The notes: generated by a model from the sequence alone, not told the origin. Numbered from the stretch's first letter, positions 42,175-51,759 are shown. The stretch: DNA of 64,000 nt from WJKK01 sp964638225 (GCA_964638225.1 CAZWYL010000002.1:4348-68347), one strand, 5' to 3'. Numbers and translations are program-made.

Positions 42175-43700
42175 TTGTTTAAACTGCCCAGACAGCCCCC
42201 AAAACTCCCGATACTGGCAAAAAAGCCACATTCTAAAAAAACAGCACTTGAAAACAAGCAACTAAACATATATAAATTAGATATGGATAGTTTCGTATTT
42301 CCTTCGTACCTTACGGGAGTTAAGAATATACCTTTTAACAAGAGCGAACCTCTAAAATTATTTATAGATATCAACTCCTGCTTTGCCACTGTAGAACAAC
42401 AGTACAATCCAAGACTTAGGAACAAACCTATTGCTATAGCAGCTTACAAAGGACCTTCCGGATGCATTATTGCTCCTTCAATTGAAGCCAAAAAACTGAG
42501 TATAAAAACAGGCATGAGAGTGAGGGAAGCGCAAAAAATCTACCCCAAACTAATAATAATGGAACCGGATGCTCCTAAATATAGAGAAGTCCATAAAAAA
42601 ATCAGAAAACTATTAAACTCTTACACCCCAAAGGTAATTCCCAAATCCATAGACGAATTTGCAATTGACATAGAAAATACTCCGGCTCAAAGAAAAGGAA
42701 GTATTAAAACAGCCAAAAAAATAAAACAGGACATAAAAAATAGAGTAGGGGAGTGGATTACAGTTTCAATAGGAATAGCTCCTAATATATTTCTAGCTAA
42801 AACTGCCTCTGATATTAAAAAACCGGACGGCTTAATAACTATTGACCACAAAAATCACCTAGAAATATTTTCTAATTTGAAACTCACAGATTTAAAGGGT
42901 ATTAAATCGGGAAATTCAGCCAGATTAGCAACTCAAAATATTTTTACTGTCTTAGATCTTTACGNNNNNNNNNNNNNNNNNNNNNNNNNNNNNNNNNNNN
43001 NNNNNNNNNNNNNNNNNNNNNNNNNNNNNNNNNNNNNNNNNNNNNNNNNNNNNNNNNNNNNNNNGGAAATTCAGCCAGATTAGCAACTCAAAATATTTTT
43101 ACTGTCTTAGATCTTTACGAAGCAAATATAGAAACTTTATGTAACGCATTCAATTCCATAGCAGGATATTATTGGCATTTGAGAATCCGCGGACATGAAA
43201 TTGACAATAAAACTTCAAAAAAGAAAAAATCTATGGGAAACTCTTATGCGATTCCTGGAAATAAAAGAAAGAGAGAAGAACTAACACCCATCCTTTATAA
43301 ACTTGTGGAAAAAACCTGCAAAAGAATGCGGGAGGAAAACTATCAAGCTAGAGGATTCAGCTTAAATATAAAATACAGAGATGGGACTTGCTGGAAAACC
43401 CATAAAACGTTACAGAAACACCTAGATAATACTCAAGAAATATATAAAATTTTTTATAAACTACTACTTCAGCGCCCCAAAGAAAAGCCGGTAAGAATTT
43501 TGGCAGAAAGCTGCTTCCATTTGGTAAAAAGCAAAGAAAAACAATTGAATTTATTTAATCATGATACAAAAATTAAAAATCAGAATTTGCAAAAAGTTGT
43601 AGACAAAATTAATCAAAAATTTGGCGATCTAACTTTAAAGCCAGCCGAAATATTAAAGGCAAAAAACGACGTCCCAGACAGAGTAGGATTTGGCAAATAG
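42175..43700 (+). CDS. Y-family DNA polymerase (DinB/UmuC-like), split by an artefactual gap
   Basis: Joining the two halves through the 55-base sequence repeated on both sides of the N run gives one frame of 456 residues: FIDINSCFATVEQQYNPRL (metal Asp and steric-gate Phe), IIAPSIEAKKLSIKTGMR, SIDEFAIDIEN (catalytic DE), SIGIAPNIFLAKTASD, then the joined LDLYEANIETL and a little-finger domain. These polymerases copy past DNA lesions. The DIN motif leans toward UmuC-type members. The first 55 or so residues are an unusual basic extension. This is not a pseudogene. Confidence 0.85.
42965..43064. other. Artefactual scaffold gap flanked by 55-bp duplication
   Basis: Bases 42910-42964 and 43065-43119 are identical. 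Deleting the gap and one copy restores the polymerase frame. An exact 55-base overlap looks like two contig ends sharing one k-mer. Confidence 0.9.
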
Positions 43701-43719
43701 AAAAACCCTGCCAAACATA

Positions 43720-43728
43720 TGATAGTAT
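43720..43728 (+). promoter_or_regulatory. Extended -10 (TGaTAGTAT) for 43735 gene
   Basis: It ends 6 bases before the GTG. Confidence 0.6.
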
Positions 43729-43734
43729 TAAAAA

Positions 43735-44076
43735 GTGGCGGGAAGTTATTCAAGAAACAAAGGAAGAAGGCTGGAACAAGAAATAGTAAACCTTTTGAAA
43801 GATGAGGATATTGATGCTAAAAGAATTAGCATGGTGGAAACAGGCCGCATAGTAAAAGGGGATATTCTCGTATGTGATCAGTGGAAATGCGAAGTAAAAG
43901 GCGGTTCACAGGTTCCAAAATTTTTGTATAACTCCAGAAAAGATGGAGAAGAGATTTTGTTCTCTCGAAGAGATAGAAAACACTGGATAGTTTCCATGGA
44001 CTTAGAAAAATTCATTGAACTGTTCTCAAAAGCTTTAAAAACAGATCCTGAAGACATCCAAAAGGATGAAATATAA
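43735..44076 (+). CDS. Small PD-(D/E)XK-like nuclease (Holliday-junction-resolvase-like)
   Basis: The 113-residue protein has RNKGRRLEQEIVNLL with a conserved Glu, RIVKGDILV with the metal-binding Asp and KCEVKGGSQVP with the E-x-K pair, the order found in archaeal Hjc-type and phage-type resolvases. It would cut branched or foreign DNA using Mg2+. Whether it is a resolvase or a restriction-like enzyme cannot be settled by motif. It follows the translesion polymerase but has its own GTG start and leaderless promoter. Confidence 0.7.
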   Translation: MAGSYSRNKGRRLEQEIVNLLKDEDIDAKRISMVETGRIVKGDILVCDQWKCEVKGGSQVPKFLYNSRKDGEEILFSRRDRKHWIVSMDLEKFIELFSKALKTDPEDIQKDEI

Positions 44077-44088
44077 ATACAAATACAC

Positions 44089-44094
44089 TAAAAT
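44089..44094 (+). promoter_or_regulatory. -10 box (TAAAAT) for lipoprotein gene
   Basis: Six bases before the ATG at 44101. Confidence 0.65.
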
Positions 44095-44100
44095 GAAAGT

Positions 44101-44799
44101 ATGAACAAAAAACTCCAGAAATTCTTAACTTTATTATTACTTAGTTCAACAGCAATCCTCCTCTCCGCCTGCACCCCAAAACTTGCAATAGAAGAAATTT
44201 TCAAACGCGGAACTGACGATCCAACGGCCGCAATAGACGAAAAACCATCGCCATTCAAAGATCAAATGGAAAAGTCAGAACCTGAAAGATTAACCGAACT
44301 TCTTAATAAAAACCAAAATCTAATATGCAATGTCGTCACCGATACCGGAGAATCCAATACTCTATACACAAATGGAGAGTATTTCTATATGGAAACAGAT
44401 ATTTCACCTGGTGACACCGCGGAGGAATCCGGAAGGATTTACATACTCTATAAAGACAGCACTCTTTATAGCTGGATGGGGGAAGGGGACCGAGGAAAGC
44501 GTATGGACCTATCTGAAGACTTTACTTACCAGGATAATCAAAAGCCCTTAGAAGCATTGGAAAAGGCAAGATATGAGTGTGAAACCTGGACAGAAGTTGA
44601 TCAAGAGATGTTTGAAATACCCGACAATATAACGCTTGAAACTTTAGAGAGACCAAGTGAACTGCCTGCAGAACCGCAGCAGACAGAAGAAGATGTTGGA
44701 GAAGAAACCACCGGAACTGACCAACAATGCAGAATTTGCAAGTCAATTCAGGACGATGAAGCCAAAATAGCTTGTTTACAAAGAAATAATTGCGAATAG
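44101..44799 (+). CDS. Putative lipoprotein, unknown function
   Basis: The N-terminus KKLQKFLTLLLLSSTAILLSAC is a lipoprotein signal peptide with lipobox LLSAC (Cys at residue 24). The rest is hydrophilic and acidic, with a conserved-looking core (DTGESNTLYTNGEYFYME, LYSWMGEGDRGKRMDL), a Pro/Glu/Thr linker, and a C-terminal segment with three Cys (CRICKSIQDD to CLQRNNCE). No family was recognised. It ends 4 bases before the next gene. Confidence 0.75.
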   Translation: MNKKLQKFLTLLLLSSTAILLSACTPKLAIEEIFKRGTDDPTAAIDEKPSPFKDQMEKSEPERLTELLNKNQNLICNVVTDTGESNTLYTNGEYFYMETDISPGDTAEESGRIYILYKDSTLYSWMGEGDRGKRMDLSEDFTYQDNQKPLEALEKARYECETWTEVDQEMFEIPDNITLETLERPSELPAEPQQTEEDVGEETTGTDQQCRICKSIQDDEAKIACLQRNNCE

Positions 44800-44803
44800 T
44801 GTT

Positions 44804-45528
44804 ATGAATCTGCTTATACTGCCTTTTGATCATAGATCTTCTTTTTCAAAGAAAATTTTAGGAGTTGAAGGTAAACCTAATACTGAGCAAAAGGAAAAAA
44901 TACAAGAACTTAAAAATATTATCTTTCAAGCCTTCAAAAAAGTTAGAGAAAAAGATGAGAAACCGGAGGAACTTGGAATATTAGTAGATGAACAGTACGG
45001 AAGTGAAATAATAAAAGAGGCGAATGCTCAAGGAATCACTACTGCCGTGGGAGTTGAAAAGAGCGGGCAAAAAATATTTAAATTTGAATATGGGAGAAAA
45101 TTCTCAAAACACATAGAAAAATTGGAACCAGACTACGTAAAAGTACTGGTCAGATATAATCCCGAAAATAAAAAGATAAATGCAAAACAATTGAAAAGAC
45201 TCAAAAAGTTAAGTGATTACTGTGAAAAAAGTGGTAATAAACTCCTCTTTGAAGTACTGGTACCCCCAACAGAGGAAAACAAGAAATCAGAAATGGACTA
45301 TGACACTGAAATTAGACCGCAAAAGACCAAAGAAGCCCTGGAGGAAATTCAGGAAAAAGTGAAAGTAGATATTTGGAAATTAGAAGGTTTTAATAGTGAG
45401 GGCTGGAAGCAAGTTTTGCAGGCTTTTCCCAAAGGCAAAGAGACCAACGTAATAGTTCTGGGAAGAGGTGAAAATCCTCAAAAAGTAAACTTCTGGCTGA
45501 ATGAAGCAGCTGAATTTGATCAAATCAT
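44804..45528 (+). CDS. DUF2090 aldolase-like protein (3' end lost in gap)
   Basis: The start MNLLILPFDHRSSFSKKILG matches the DUF2090 domain, the aldolase-like part fused to IolC kinase in some inositol catabolism loci and also found alone. TAVGVEKSGQKIFKFEYG and PDYVKVLVRYNPE fit the same TIM-barrel core, and VDIWKLEGFNSEGW the phosphate end. No inositol genes are nearby. The frame runs into the N run at 45529 and the last strand and stop are missing. Confidence 0.72.
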
Positions 45529-45628
45529 NNNNNNNNNNNNNNNNNNNNNNNNNNNNNNNNNNNNNNNNNNNNNNNNNNNNNNNNNNNNNNNNNNNNNNNN
45601 NNNNNNNNNNNNNNNNNNNNNNNNNNNN
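45529..45628. other. Scaffold gap (100 N) truncating two convergent genes
   Basis: A plus-strand gene enters from the left and a minus-strand gene from the right; neither stop is visible and no flanking duplication was seen. Real missing sequence is likely. Confidence 0.8.
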
Positions 45629-45834
45629 TCGTTAAGGGATACAGTAACAGTCCCTGATGCCTCAGCTGTTCCTCTCAGCGTTGGTTTTGTCCCTGTGTAC
45701 CACCACTCAGGATAAGTATTCCCGCCGGTTTCTAAGGAACCAATATGGGTTAAAACCAAAGAGGAAGCAAAAACAGTAGAAGAAAAGTTGAAAGTTAGTA
45801 AAAGGGCTATTAGAAATAGGCAGATCTTTTTCAT
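45629..45834 (-). CDS. Secreted protein fragment (3' end lost in gap)
   Basis: About 68 residues are visible: a signal peptide (KKICLFLIALLLTFNFSSTVFA, likely cleavage after VFA) and the start of an exported domain (GNTYPEWWYTGTKPTLRGTAEASGTVTVSLN) resembling the beginning of a bacterial Ig-like repeat. The remainder lies in the gap. No family can be assigned. Confidence 0.65.
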
Positions 45835-45906
45835 ACTTAAATTGTAGACTATTTTAGTTTATACTGTCAACAGAAAAGCTCAAATAATTAAATTTACTAA
45901 AGATAG

Positions 45907-46734
45907 ATGAAAAAAGCTCTAGATAATAAGAATAAAACCTTGCTTTTAATTGCGGCTGCTGTAATGGTACTGGCATGGATACTTCTTACAACAAAGGGTT
46001 TAATCAAGAAGGGAGATAATCCAGTACCAAAAGTAACGGAAGAAACCGAAGTGTTGCCAACAAATGTCATGAAAGATTATCTTACTCAACTTATAAAAAG
46101 TAATACTGAAGAAATCGCGAAAGAATTAGAACTGAATTCAATATCAGAAGATACTATATTCACTGACTTTGAAATTACAAATCTTACTTACAACGACGAA
46201 AAGGCCAAAGTAGAAACACAGATATACCTTATTCACAGTTATTTAAATGCAACCTTCTACTTAGAAAAAACTTACACATCAGAGGGAGCTACAAATAAGA
46301 ACAATAACAGCGCCTGGAAAATTTATAAAAAAGAAATAGCTGATAAACCAAGATATGATCAAAGCGGTGTGACTCTAGAACATGGATTTGATTGGAAAAT
46401 CAATACTCAAAGCAGAATAACGGATGTTCTTAGTGAGTGGGGTCTTGAAAACGAGCAAAAAGGAATTGAACTTATCTTTATGATTGAAGAAGAGCCGAAA
46501 GAATTTTCAGAAAGCCTGATAGATTGCGACATAGAGCAATTCATAAACTGTTCTCAAATAGTAATAGGAGACAGAACATTTAATTCTTCTGAATTCAGAG
46601 ACCATCCAATTGAGGTATTAGTTCTAGAACATGATCACCGCAATCTGATCATCATGATTTATGAAGAAGAGCCGCACGAAAAAAACAAAGAAGAGATTTT
46701 CCAAATTATAAACTCTATAGAATTTAGATCGTAA
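45907..46734 (+). CDS. Membrane-anchored protein, unknown function
   Basis: A short basic N-terminus and one transmembrane helix (about residues 12-33) anchor a 240-residue hydrophilic domain with alternating strands (TIFTDFEITNLTYNDEKAKVETQIYLI; WKIYKKEIADKP). Two Cys in DCDIEQFINC may form a disulfide. No family was recognised. A weak TACTAA lies 6 bases before the ATG. It precedes the sensor kinase operon but is separated from it by its own promoter. Confidence 0.65.
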   Translation: MKKALDNKNKTLLLIAAAVMVLAWILLTTKGLIKKGDNPVPKVTEETEVLPTNVMKDYLTQLIKSNTEEIAKELELNSISEDTIFTDFEITNLTYNDEKAKVETQIYLIHSYLNATFYLEKTYTSEGATNKNNNSAWKIYKKEIADKPRYDQSGVTLEHGFDWKINTQSRITDVLSEWGLENEQKGIELIFMIEEEPKEFSESLIDCDIEQFINCSQIVIGDRTFNSSEFRDHPIEVLVLEHDHRNLIIMIYEEEPHEKNKEEIFQIINSIEFRS

Positions 46735-46754
46735 GAAGACAACCAATTCATTTT

Positions 46755-46763
46755 TGCTATACT
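46755..46763 (+). promoter_or_regulatory. Extended -10 (TGcTATACT) for leader ORF and kinase operon
   Basis: It ends 6 bases before the ATG at 46770, not near the kinase start at 46829. Confidence 0.7.
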
Positions 46764-46769
46764 AGAGTT

Positions 46770-46832
46770 ATGCAAAAGATACCTGCTCGAACTGAAAGAA
46801 ATACCATTACTTCTTTAATTTTATCTGAATGA
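46770..46832 (+). CDS. 20-residue leader peptide coupled to histidine kinase
   Basis: A complete 20-codon frame starts 6 bases after an extended -10, the spacing of the window's leaderless genes. Its TGA stop overlaps the kinase ATG as ATGA. No ribosome binding site precedes the kinase start, so ribosomes finishing the leader probably re-initiate on the kinase. The peptide (MQKIPARTERNTITSLILSE) has no run of one amino acid typical of attenuation leaders. Confidence 0.55.
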   Translation: MQKIPARTERNTITSLILSE

Positions 46833-48211
46833 AGCTATTTTTATCCCCAGTAATCGCACAATCAACAAATCTAGATATCAATTCCAAGATCAGTACGATA
46901 AGAAATATTTTTATAAAAGTATTTGGAAGTTGGTACCCGACTTCAGAAAATCTACTAGAAGTAGCGGCTCTTACTTTAAGTGGAATATTAACGGTATTTA
47001 TAATAGTAGTACTTAAAGCAAATAGAAAATTAAGAAAAAAAGAAAAGGAATTAGAGAAACAATATGAAAAAGTGGAAGAGCAATACCAAACTCTGCTTAA
47101 CATTAAAGAAGACGTCCGAGCCGGCAAAAAGTTTGAGTTAGGCGTTGAGAGTGCCTCAGATCAAATAGTAATCACGGATCCGGAAGGAATTATTCTTTAT
47201 GCAAACCCAGCCGTAAAAGAAATTTCTGGGTTTGATCCTCAAATGATACTTGGAAAAAAGGCCGGGTCAAAGAGACTCTGGGGCGGGCAGATGGATCCCG
47301 AATTTTACAAAAATTTTTGGCAGACAATAAAAGTAGAAAAAAAATCTTTTAAAGGTACATTTGAAAACAAAAAGAAAGATGGCACAAAATATTATGCTCA
47401 AACTACAGTATCCCCGGTATTGAATAGAAGTGGCGGAGTAAAATTCTTTGTAGGCATTGAAAGAGATATTACAAAAGAAAAGAAAGTTGAAAAAATGAAA
47501 GATGAATTCATCTCTTTAGCTTCTCACCAACTAAGAACACCCTTATCTGCAATTAGATGGTACCTTGAAATGTTGTTTGACGGAGATGCAGGTAAATTAA
47601 CAGATGAACAGGAAAAATATGCCACCAATGTTTACGAATCAAATCAAAGAATGATCAACTTAGTGAACGCTCTCTTAAACGTATCAAAGATAGAAACGGG
47701 AAAAATTGCTATTAAGCCAAAACCTACTAACATAGTAAAACTTGTAGACCAAATACTTGAGGAGTTAAATTCAGAAATTGAAAGTAAAAATCAAAAAGTA
47801 ATTTTCAGCGCTAACCAAAATATTCCACCTATAGAACTAGATCCCAAACTAATTAGAAATGTGTACTCAAATCTAATTATTAACGCCTCAAAATATTCTC
47901 CTCCTGCAAGCACTCTAGAGATTTTCATTTCAAAAAACAATGAAGAGGTGATATCCCAAATATCTGATCATGGATACGGCATACCTGAAGAAGAGCACAA
48001 AAGAGTATTTCAAAAATTCTTTAGGGCACACAACGCAGTCAAAGCAGAGCCAAGTGGTACGGGGCTGGGGCTATACCTTTCAAAAACTATAGTGGAAACT
48101 TTCGGCGGAAAAATATGGTTCGAAAGCAACAAGGAAGGTACAACTTTTTGGTTTACAATTCCTTTGAACGGAGTGAAAACCAAGAAAGGGGCAACTAACC
48201 TAATCTCTTGA
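46829..48211 (+). CDS. PAS-domain sensor histidine kinase
   Basis: The 460-residue kinase has an exported N-terminal stretch, a transmembrane helix (about 47-66), a coiled coil (about 67-97), a PAS domain (ESASDQIVITDPEGIILYANPA to FVGIERDITKE), and the kinase core with H-box SLASHQLRTPLSAIRW, N-box NLIINASKYS, G1 DHGYGIP and G2 GTGLGLYLSK. It should phosphorylate the receiver proteins that follow, which head the pilus genes, so control of pilus activity is plausible. Start coupled to the leader ORF. Confidence 0.92.
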   Translation: MKLFLSPVIAQSTNLDINSKISTIRNIFIKVFGSWYPTSENLLEVAALTLSGILTVFIIVVLKANRKLRKKEKELEKQYEKVEEQYQTLLNIKEDVRAGKKFELGVESASDQIVITDPEGIILYANPAVKEISGFDPQMILGKKAGSKRLWGGQMDPEFYKNFWQTIKVEKKSFKGTFENKKKDGTKYYAQTTVSPVLNRSGGVKFFVGIERDITKEKKVEKMKDEFISLASHQLRTPLSAIRWYLEMLFDGDAGKLTDEQEKYATNVYESNQRMINLVNALLNVSKIETGKIAIKPKPTNIVKLVDQILEELNSEIESKNQKVIFSANQNIPPIELDPKLIRNVYSNLIINASKYSPPASTLEIFISKNNEEVISQISDHGYGIPEEEHKRVFQKFFRAHNAVKAEPSGTGLGLYLSKTIVETFGGKIWFESNKEGTTFWFTIPLNGVKTKKGATNLIS

Positions 48212-48220
48212 AAGAGATTA
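48201..48220 (+). terminator. Perfect 9-bp hairpin with kinase stop codon at its loop
   Basis: TAATCTCTT and AAGAGATTA flank a 2-base loop, and TTTATT follows. The TGA stop of the kinase gene spans the loop. It may trim expression of the downstream receiver and pilus genes. Confidence 0.55.
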
Positions 48221-48245
48221 TTTATTAAACTAGGATGATGTTAAT

Positions 48246-48650
48246 ATGAACAATGCAAAGCAAAAAGCAAAAGTGCTGGTAATTGAGGATGAGCCGCTCC
48301 TATTGGAAGCAATAGAAAAAAAATTTAATCAATCTGAACTTCCAACCGCCGCTTTCACTTCTGCCAAGAAAGCGTTAAAATACTTAAGAGACCATATAGA
48401 AACAAATCAATTGCCTAAGATAATTTGGCTCGATTACTATCTTGAGGATATGAGTGGATTGGAGTTTGTAAAAAAGATCAAAAAAATACCTCCTCTAGGT
48501 GAAATTCCTATATTAGTAATAAGCAACAGTGCAACTAACAAAAAAGTACAAGAATTTCTAGATCTGGGTGTAGAAAAATATTTAATCAAAGCAAATTATA
48601 GACTGAAGGACCTAATTAATTTAACCTCCGAAACAATTCGGAAAGAATAA
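48246..48650 (+). CDS. Stand-alone receiver domain protein (CheY-like) 1
   Basis: The 134-residue receiver has the acidic pair in VIEDEPLLL, phospho-acceptor Asp in IIWLDYYLED and the Lys in YLIKANY. It has no output domain, so it acts by protein contact, perhaps on the kinase or pilus ATPase. A ribosome binding site-like TAGGATGATG precedes the ATG. It follows the kinase by 34 bases, with a hairpin between. Confidence 0.88.
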   Translation: MNNAKQKAKVLVIEDEPLLLEAIEKKFNQSELPTAAFTSAKKALKYLRDHIETNQLPKIIWLDYYLEDMSGLEFVKKIKKIPPLGEIPILVISNSATNKKVQEFLDLGVEKYLIKANYRLKDLINLTSETIRKE

Positions 48651-48659
48651 AAAGAAAAT

Positions 48660-49028
48660 ATGCCAAAAAGGATTTTAATTGCAGAAGACGATAAATATCT
48701 AGCAAACGCTTATAGAGTAAAACTAGAAAAAGAGAATTTTGAAGTATTAATAGTCGCGCAAGGTAAAGAGCTTCTTGAGGAAGTTGAGAAATATAAACCG
48801 GATTTAATACTATTAGATCTCCTAATGCCTGTTATGGATGGTTTTGAAGCTTTAAAAAAACTTAAGGAAAATGAAAAAACCAGAGATATTCCTGTTTTAA
48901 TAGCCTCAAATTTAGGCCAAAAAGCAGACTTAGACAAGGGAATGGAGCTTGGAGCTGAAGATTACATTGTAAAAAGCAACTTGTCCTTAAAAAACGTTGT
49001 TAAAAAAATAAAAGAGCTGCTTAAATAA
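48660..49028 (+). CDS. Stand-alone receiver domain protein (CheY-like) 2
   Basis: This 122-residue receiver has ILIAEDDKYL, phospho-acceptor Asp in LILLDLLMPVMDG and YIVKSNLS. It is only 9 bases after the first receiver and 7 before pilB. Two single-domain receivers beside a pilus motor recall the PilG/PilH pair that controls twitching in other bacteria, though sequence alone does not show orthology. Confidence 0.9.
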   Translation: MPKRILIAEDDKYLANAYRVKLEKENFEVLIVAQGKELLEEVEKYKPDLILLDLLMPVMDGFEALKKLKENEKTRDIPVLIASNLGQKADLDKGMELGAEDYIVKSNLSLKNVVKKIKELLK

Positions 49029-49035
49029 AACTAAA

Positions 49036-50682
49036 ATGGACAAAAAACTTCTAGAAAACCTAAAAGAACTTCAGATAATCGAAGCAGAAGAACTTGAAAA
49101 AATCGAGGAAGAGAGCAAAAATGCAAGAACAAATCTCAAAGAGCTCTTATTAAGTAAAGAACTTATATCCAAGGAAAATCTAACAAGAATAGAAGCTGAT
49201 ATTCTTAACCTACCCTTTGTAGATCTTGAAAACATTTCAATAGATCAAGAGGTTCTTGAAATAATCCCTGAAATTGTAGCCAAAAAACAAAAGATTATTG
49301 CTTTCAAAAAAGATAAGGACGGCTTACATGTAGCTATGTCGGAACCCTCCAACGAGGAAATTATTCAATTTTTAAATAAAAAAACGGGTTTTGAAATTAA
49401 AGTTCACTATACAACGGAAGAAAACATAATCGACAGTCTTGCTCACTACACCATTAATACGGAGGAAACCTTCAACAGACTAATTTCAAAAAATAAAAAG
49501 GCAATTCACACTCTTGCGGAACCTCCCATTGAAGAACTTGTTAATACAATCATCGATAACGGTTATAAAAATAAGGCTTCAGACATACACATAGAGCCGC
49601 TGGAAAATAAATCTCTTATAAGATTTAGAATAGATGGAATACTGCACGATATTGTGGAATTACCCAAAGAACTGCATCAGCAAATCATTATCAGAATAAA
49701 GGTAATGGCTGACTTACAAACAGATGAACATCTCAAACCACAGGATGGGAAAATAACCTTTGATACTGACCTAGAAGAGCTTGACTTGAGAGTTTCCATC
49801 GTACCTGTAACAGGGGGAGAAAAAGTCGTTATGCGGCTTCTCTCGGAAAGAAGTAGAAAATTTTCATTACACGATTTAGGGTTTGCGCAAAAGGATTTTG
49901 AAAAAGTACACGAAGCCTACATAAAACCTCACGGGATGATTCTAGTGACAGGTCCAACCGGAAGTGGAAAAACAACCACCCTATATGCCATTATAAAATT
50001 ACTTAATCAAAGAGATGTTAACATTACAACCATTGAAGATCCAGTCGAATACGATATAGAAGGCATAAATCAAATACAAACAAATCAACAAACCGGGTTA
50101 ACTTTCGCCAAGGGACTAAGATCCCTCGTAAGACAAGACCCTGACATAATACTTATTGGAGAAATTAGAGACCAAGAGACCGCTGGAATAGCGATTAACT
50201 CAGCTATGACGGGACACCTAGTTTTGTCCTCACTACATACTAACGATGCGGCAACTGCAATCCCAAGGTTTATGGACTTACAAATAGAACCCTTCTTAAT
50301 AGCCAGCACTATAAATATAGTAATTGCACAGAGACTTGTTAGAAAAATCTGTACCAACTGCAGAGTATCAGAGAATATTAAAGTAAGTAAACTCAATGAA
50401 GACTTAAAAAAACATTTTCCCGACACAGAAGAAGTCAGACTTTATCACGGCGAGGGATGTGAAATATGCCATGACTCAGGATATAAAGGAAGAATTGGTA
50501 TATTTGAAGTAATGATAATGAACGATAGTTTACGAGATGCCATAACCGAAAAAAAGAATGCAGAAGAAATAGAGAAAACAGCAATAAAATCAGGCATGAC
50601 TACAATGACAGAAGATGGCATTAAAAAAGTCAGAAGTGGAGTTACTACCCTAGAGGAAGTAGTAAGAGTCACTAAGATATAA
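49036..50682 (+). CDS. pilB: Type IV pilus assembly ATPase PilB
   Basis: The full-length 548-residue GspE-family ATPase has an N-terminal MshEN-like domain (LLSKELISKENLTRIEADILNLPFVDL), Walker A GPTGSGKT (residues 306-313), IEDPVEYDIEGINQIQTN, Walker B ILIGEIRDQET, the His box SSLHTNDA and a zinc pair CTNC/CEIC. It powers pilin polymerisation at the inner membrane. It overlaps the operon tightly, with pilC starting 3 bases after its stop. It differs from the shorter paralogue at 6741 by having the N-terminal domain. Confidence 0.95.
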   Translation: MDKKLLENLKELQIIEAEELEKIEEESKNARTNLKELLLSKELISKENLTRIEADILNLPFVDLENISIDQEVLEIIPEIVAKKQKIIAFKKDKDGLHVAMSEPSNEEIIQFLNKKTGFEIKVHYTTEENIIDSLAHYTINTEETFNRLISKNKKAIHTLAEPPIEELVNTIIDNGYKNKASDIHIEPLENKSLIRFRIDGILHDIVELPKELHQQIIIRIKVMADLQTDEHLKPQDGKITFDTDLEELDLRVSIVPVTGGEKVVMRLLSERSRKFSLHDLGFAQKDFEKVHEAYIKPHGMILVTGPTGSGKTTTLYAIIKLLNQRDVNITTIEDPVEYDIEGINQIQTNQQTGLTFAKGLRSLVRQDPDIILIGEIRDQETAGIAINSAMTGHLVLSSLHTNDAATAIPRFMDLQIEPFLIASTINIVIAQRLVRKICTNCRVSENIKVSKLNEDLKKHFPDTEEVRLYHGEGCEICHDSGYKGRIGIFEVMIMNDSLRDAITEKKNAEEIEKTAIKSGMTTMTEDGIKKVRSGVTTLEEVVRVTKI

Positions 50683-50685
50683 CCA

Positions 50686-51759
50686 ATGAAAAAAGAATCT
50701 GCTCAAATACAAATCATTAAGAGAGTAAAGTTAGTTGAGAAAGTAAACTTCACTAAACACCTTGCAACAATGCTCAATGCTGGAATACCCATAGATGAAG
50801 CTATAGAAACACTTGTAACCCAAGCAACAAATCCCTACTTTAAAAAAGTGCTGCAAGAATCACTGGAAAGTATAAGAAATGGTCAAACTCTTTCGGAAGC
50901 CCTGGGGAAACATAAAAACGCATTCAGTCACTTCTATTTAAGCCTGATAGAAGTAAGTGAAGAATCCGGAACACTTAGAGAAAATATGGATTTTCTCGCA
51001 GAACAACTAAATAAAGCTTACATACTAAAAAAGAAGATCCAAGGCGCGATGCTGTACCCCTCACTTATAATCGCGGCCTCTTTCCTAATGGGCGGATTTA
51101 TTTCACTTTTTATCCTGCCGCAGCTTGTGGATTTCTTTGATTCTTTTGACGTCGATCTGCCTTTAACTACAAGAATATTGTTAGGAATTGCAAACCTAAT
51201 GGAAACGCACGGAATCCTTATCTTCGGAGGAATAATAGCTTTATTTATAGGGCTAGTTCTCCTAATAAGAATTCCATCTATCAAATATGTATGGCATAAA
51301 ATACTCCTAAAAATTCCCGTAGCAGGAAAAATAGTAGAACTCGGCCAACTAGCCAAGCTTTCACGTAATCTAGGAGTACTGCTTACAAGTGGAGTTCCGA
51401 TAGCTTCGTCTTTAGATGTAACTTCCAGAACCCTGTCAAATCTAATATTTAAAGAAATAATCTCGGCTGTAAAAGATTCCATTGAAGGCGGAAAAACCAT
51501 CCATGAAACGTTAAAACAGAAAAACTTTAAAGAAATACCTGCAATATTTATAACGATGGTTAAAGTTGGGGAAAAATCAGGAACGCTGGAAGACTCACTT
51601 CTGTATCTGGGGAACTTTTATGAGGAAGAGATTGATACGATAAGCGATAACTTAACAACAATTATTGAGCCCATACTGCTCTTGGGAATAGGTTTGGGGG
51701 TTGGGTTTATTGCTTTAGCAATCATCACGCCTATTTATGAACTAACCAGCTCTTTCTAA
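50686..51759 (+). CDS. pilC: Type IV pilus inner-membrane platform protein PilC
   Basis: The 357-residue protein has the two GspF domains (FTKHLATMLNAGIPIDEAIETL and LAKLSRNLGVLLTSGVPIASSLD), each followed by EESGTL or EKSGTLE, and three membrane segments (about 125-148, 172-195, 325-350). It is the platform on which PilB acts. Length is slightly short for the family (about 400). Confidence 0.93.
   Translation: MKKESAQIQIIKRVKLVEKVNFTKHLATMLNAGIPIDEAIETLVTQATNPYFKKVLQESLESIRNGQTLSEALGKHKNAFSHFYLSLIEVSEESGTLRENMDFLAEQLNKAYILKKKIQGAMLYPSLIIAASFLMGGFISLFILPQLVDFFDSFDVDLPLTTRILLGIANLMETHGILIFGGIIALFIGLVLLIRIPSIKYVWHKILLKIPVAGKIVELGQLAKLSRNLGVLLTSGVPIASSLDVTSRTLSNLIFKEIISAVKDSIEGGKTIHETLKQKNFKEIPAIFITMVKVGEKSGTLEDSLLYLGNFYEEEIDTISDNLTTIIEPILLLGIGLGVGFIALAIITPIYELTSSF

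Noticed and set aside
42175..43700. Frameshifted or split polymerase pseudogene
   Set aside because: The 55-base duplication around the N run explains the break; the merged frame is intact.
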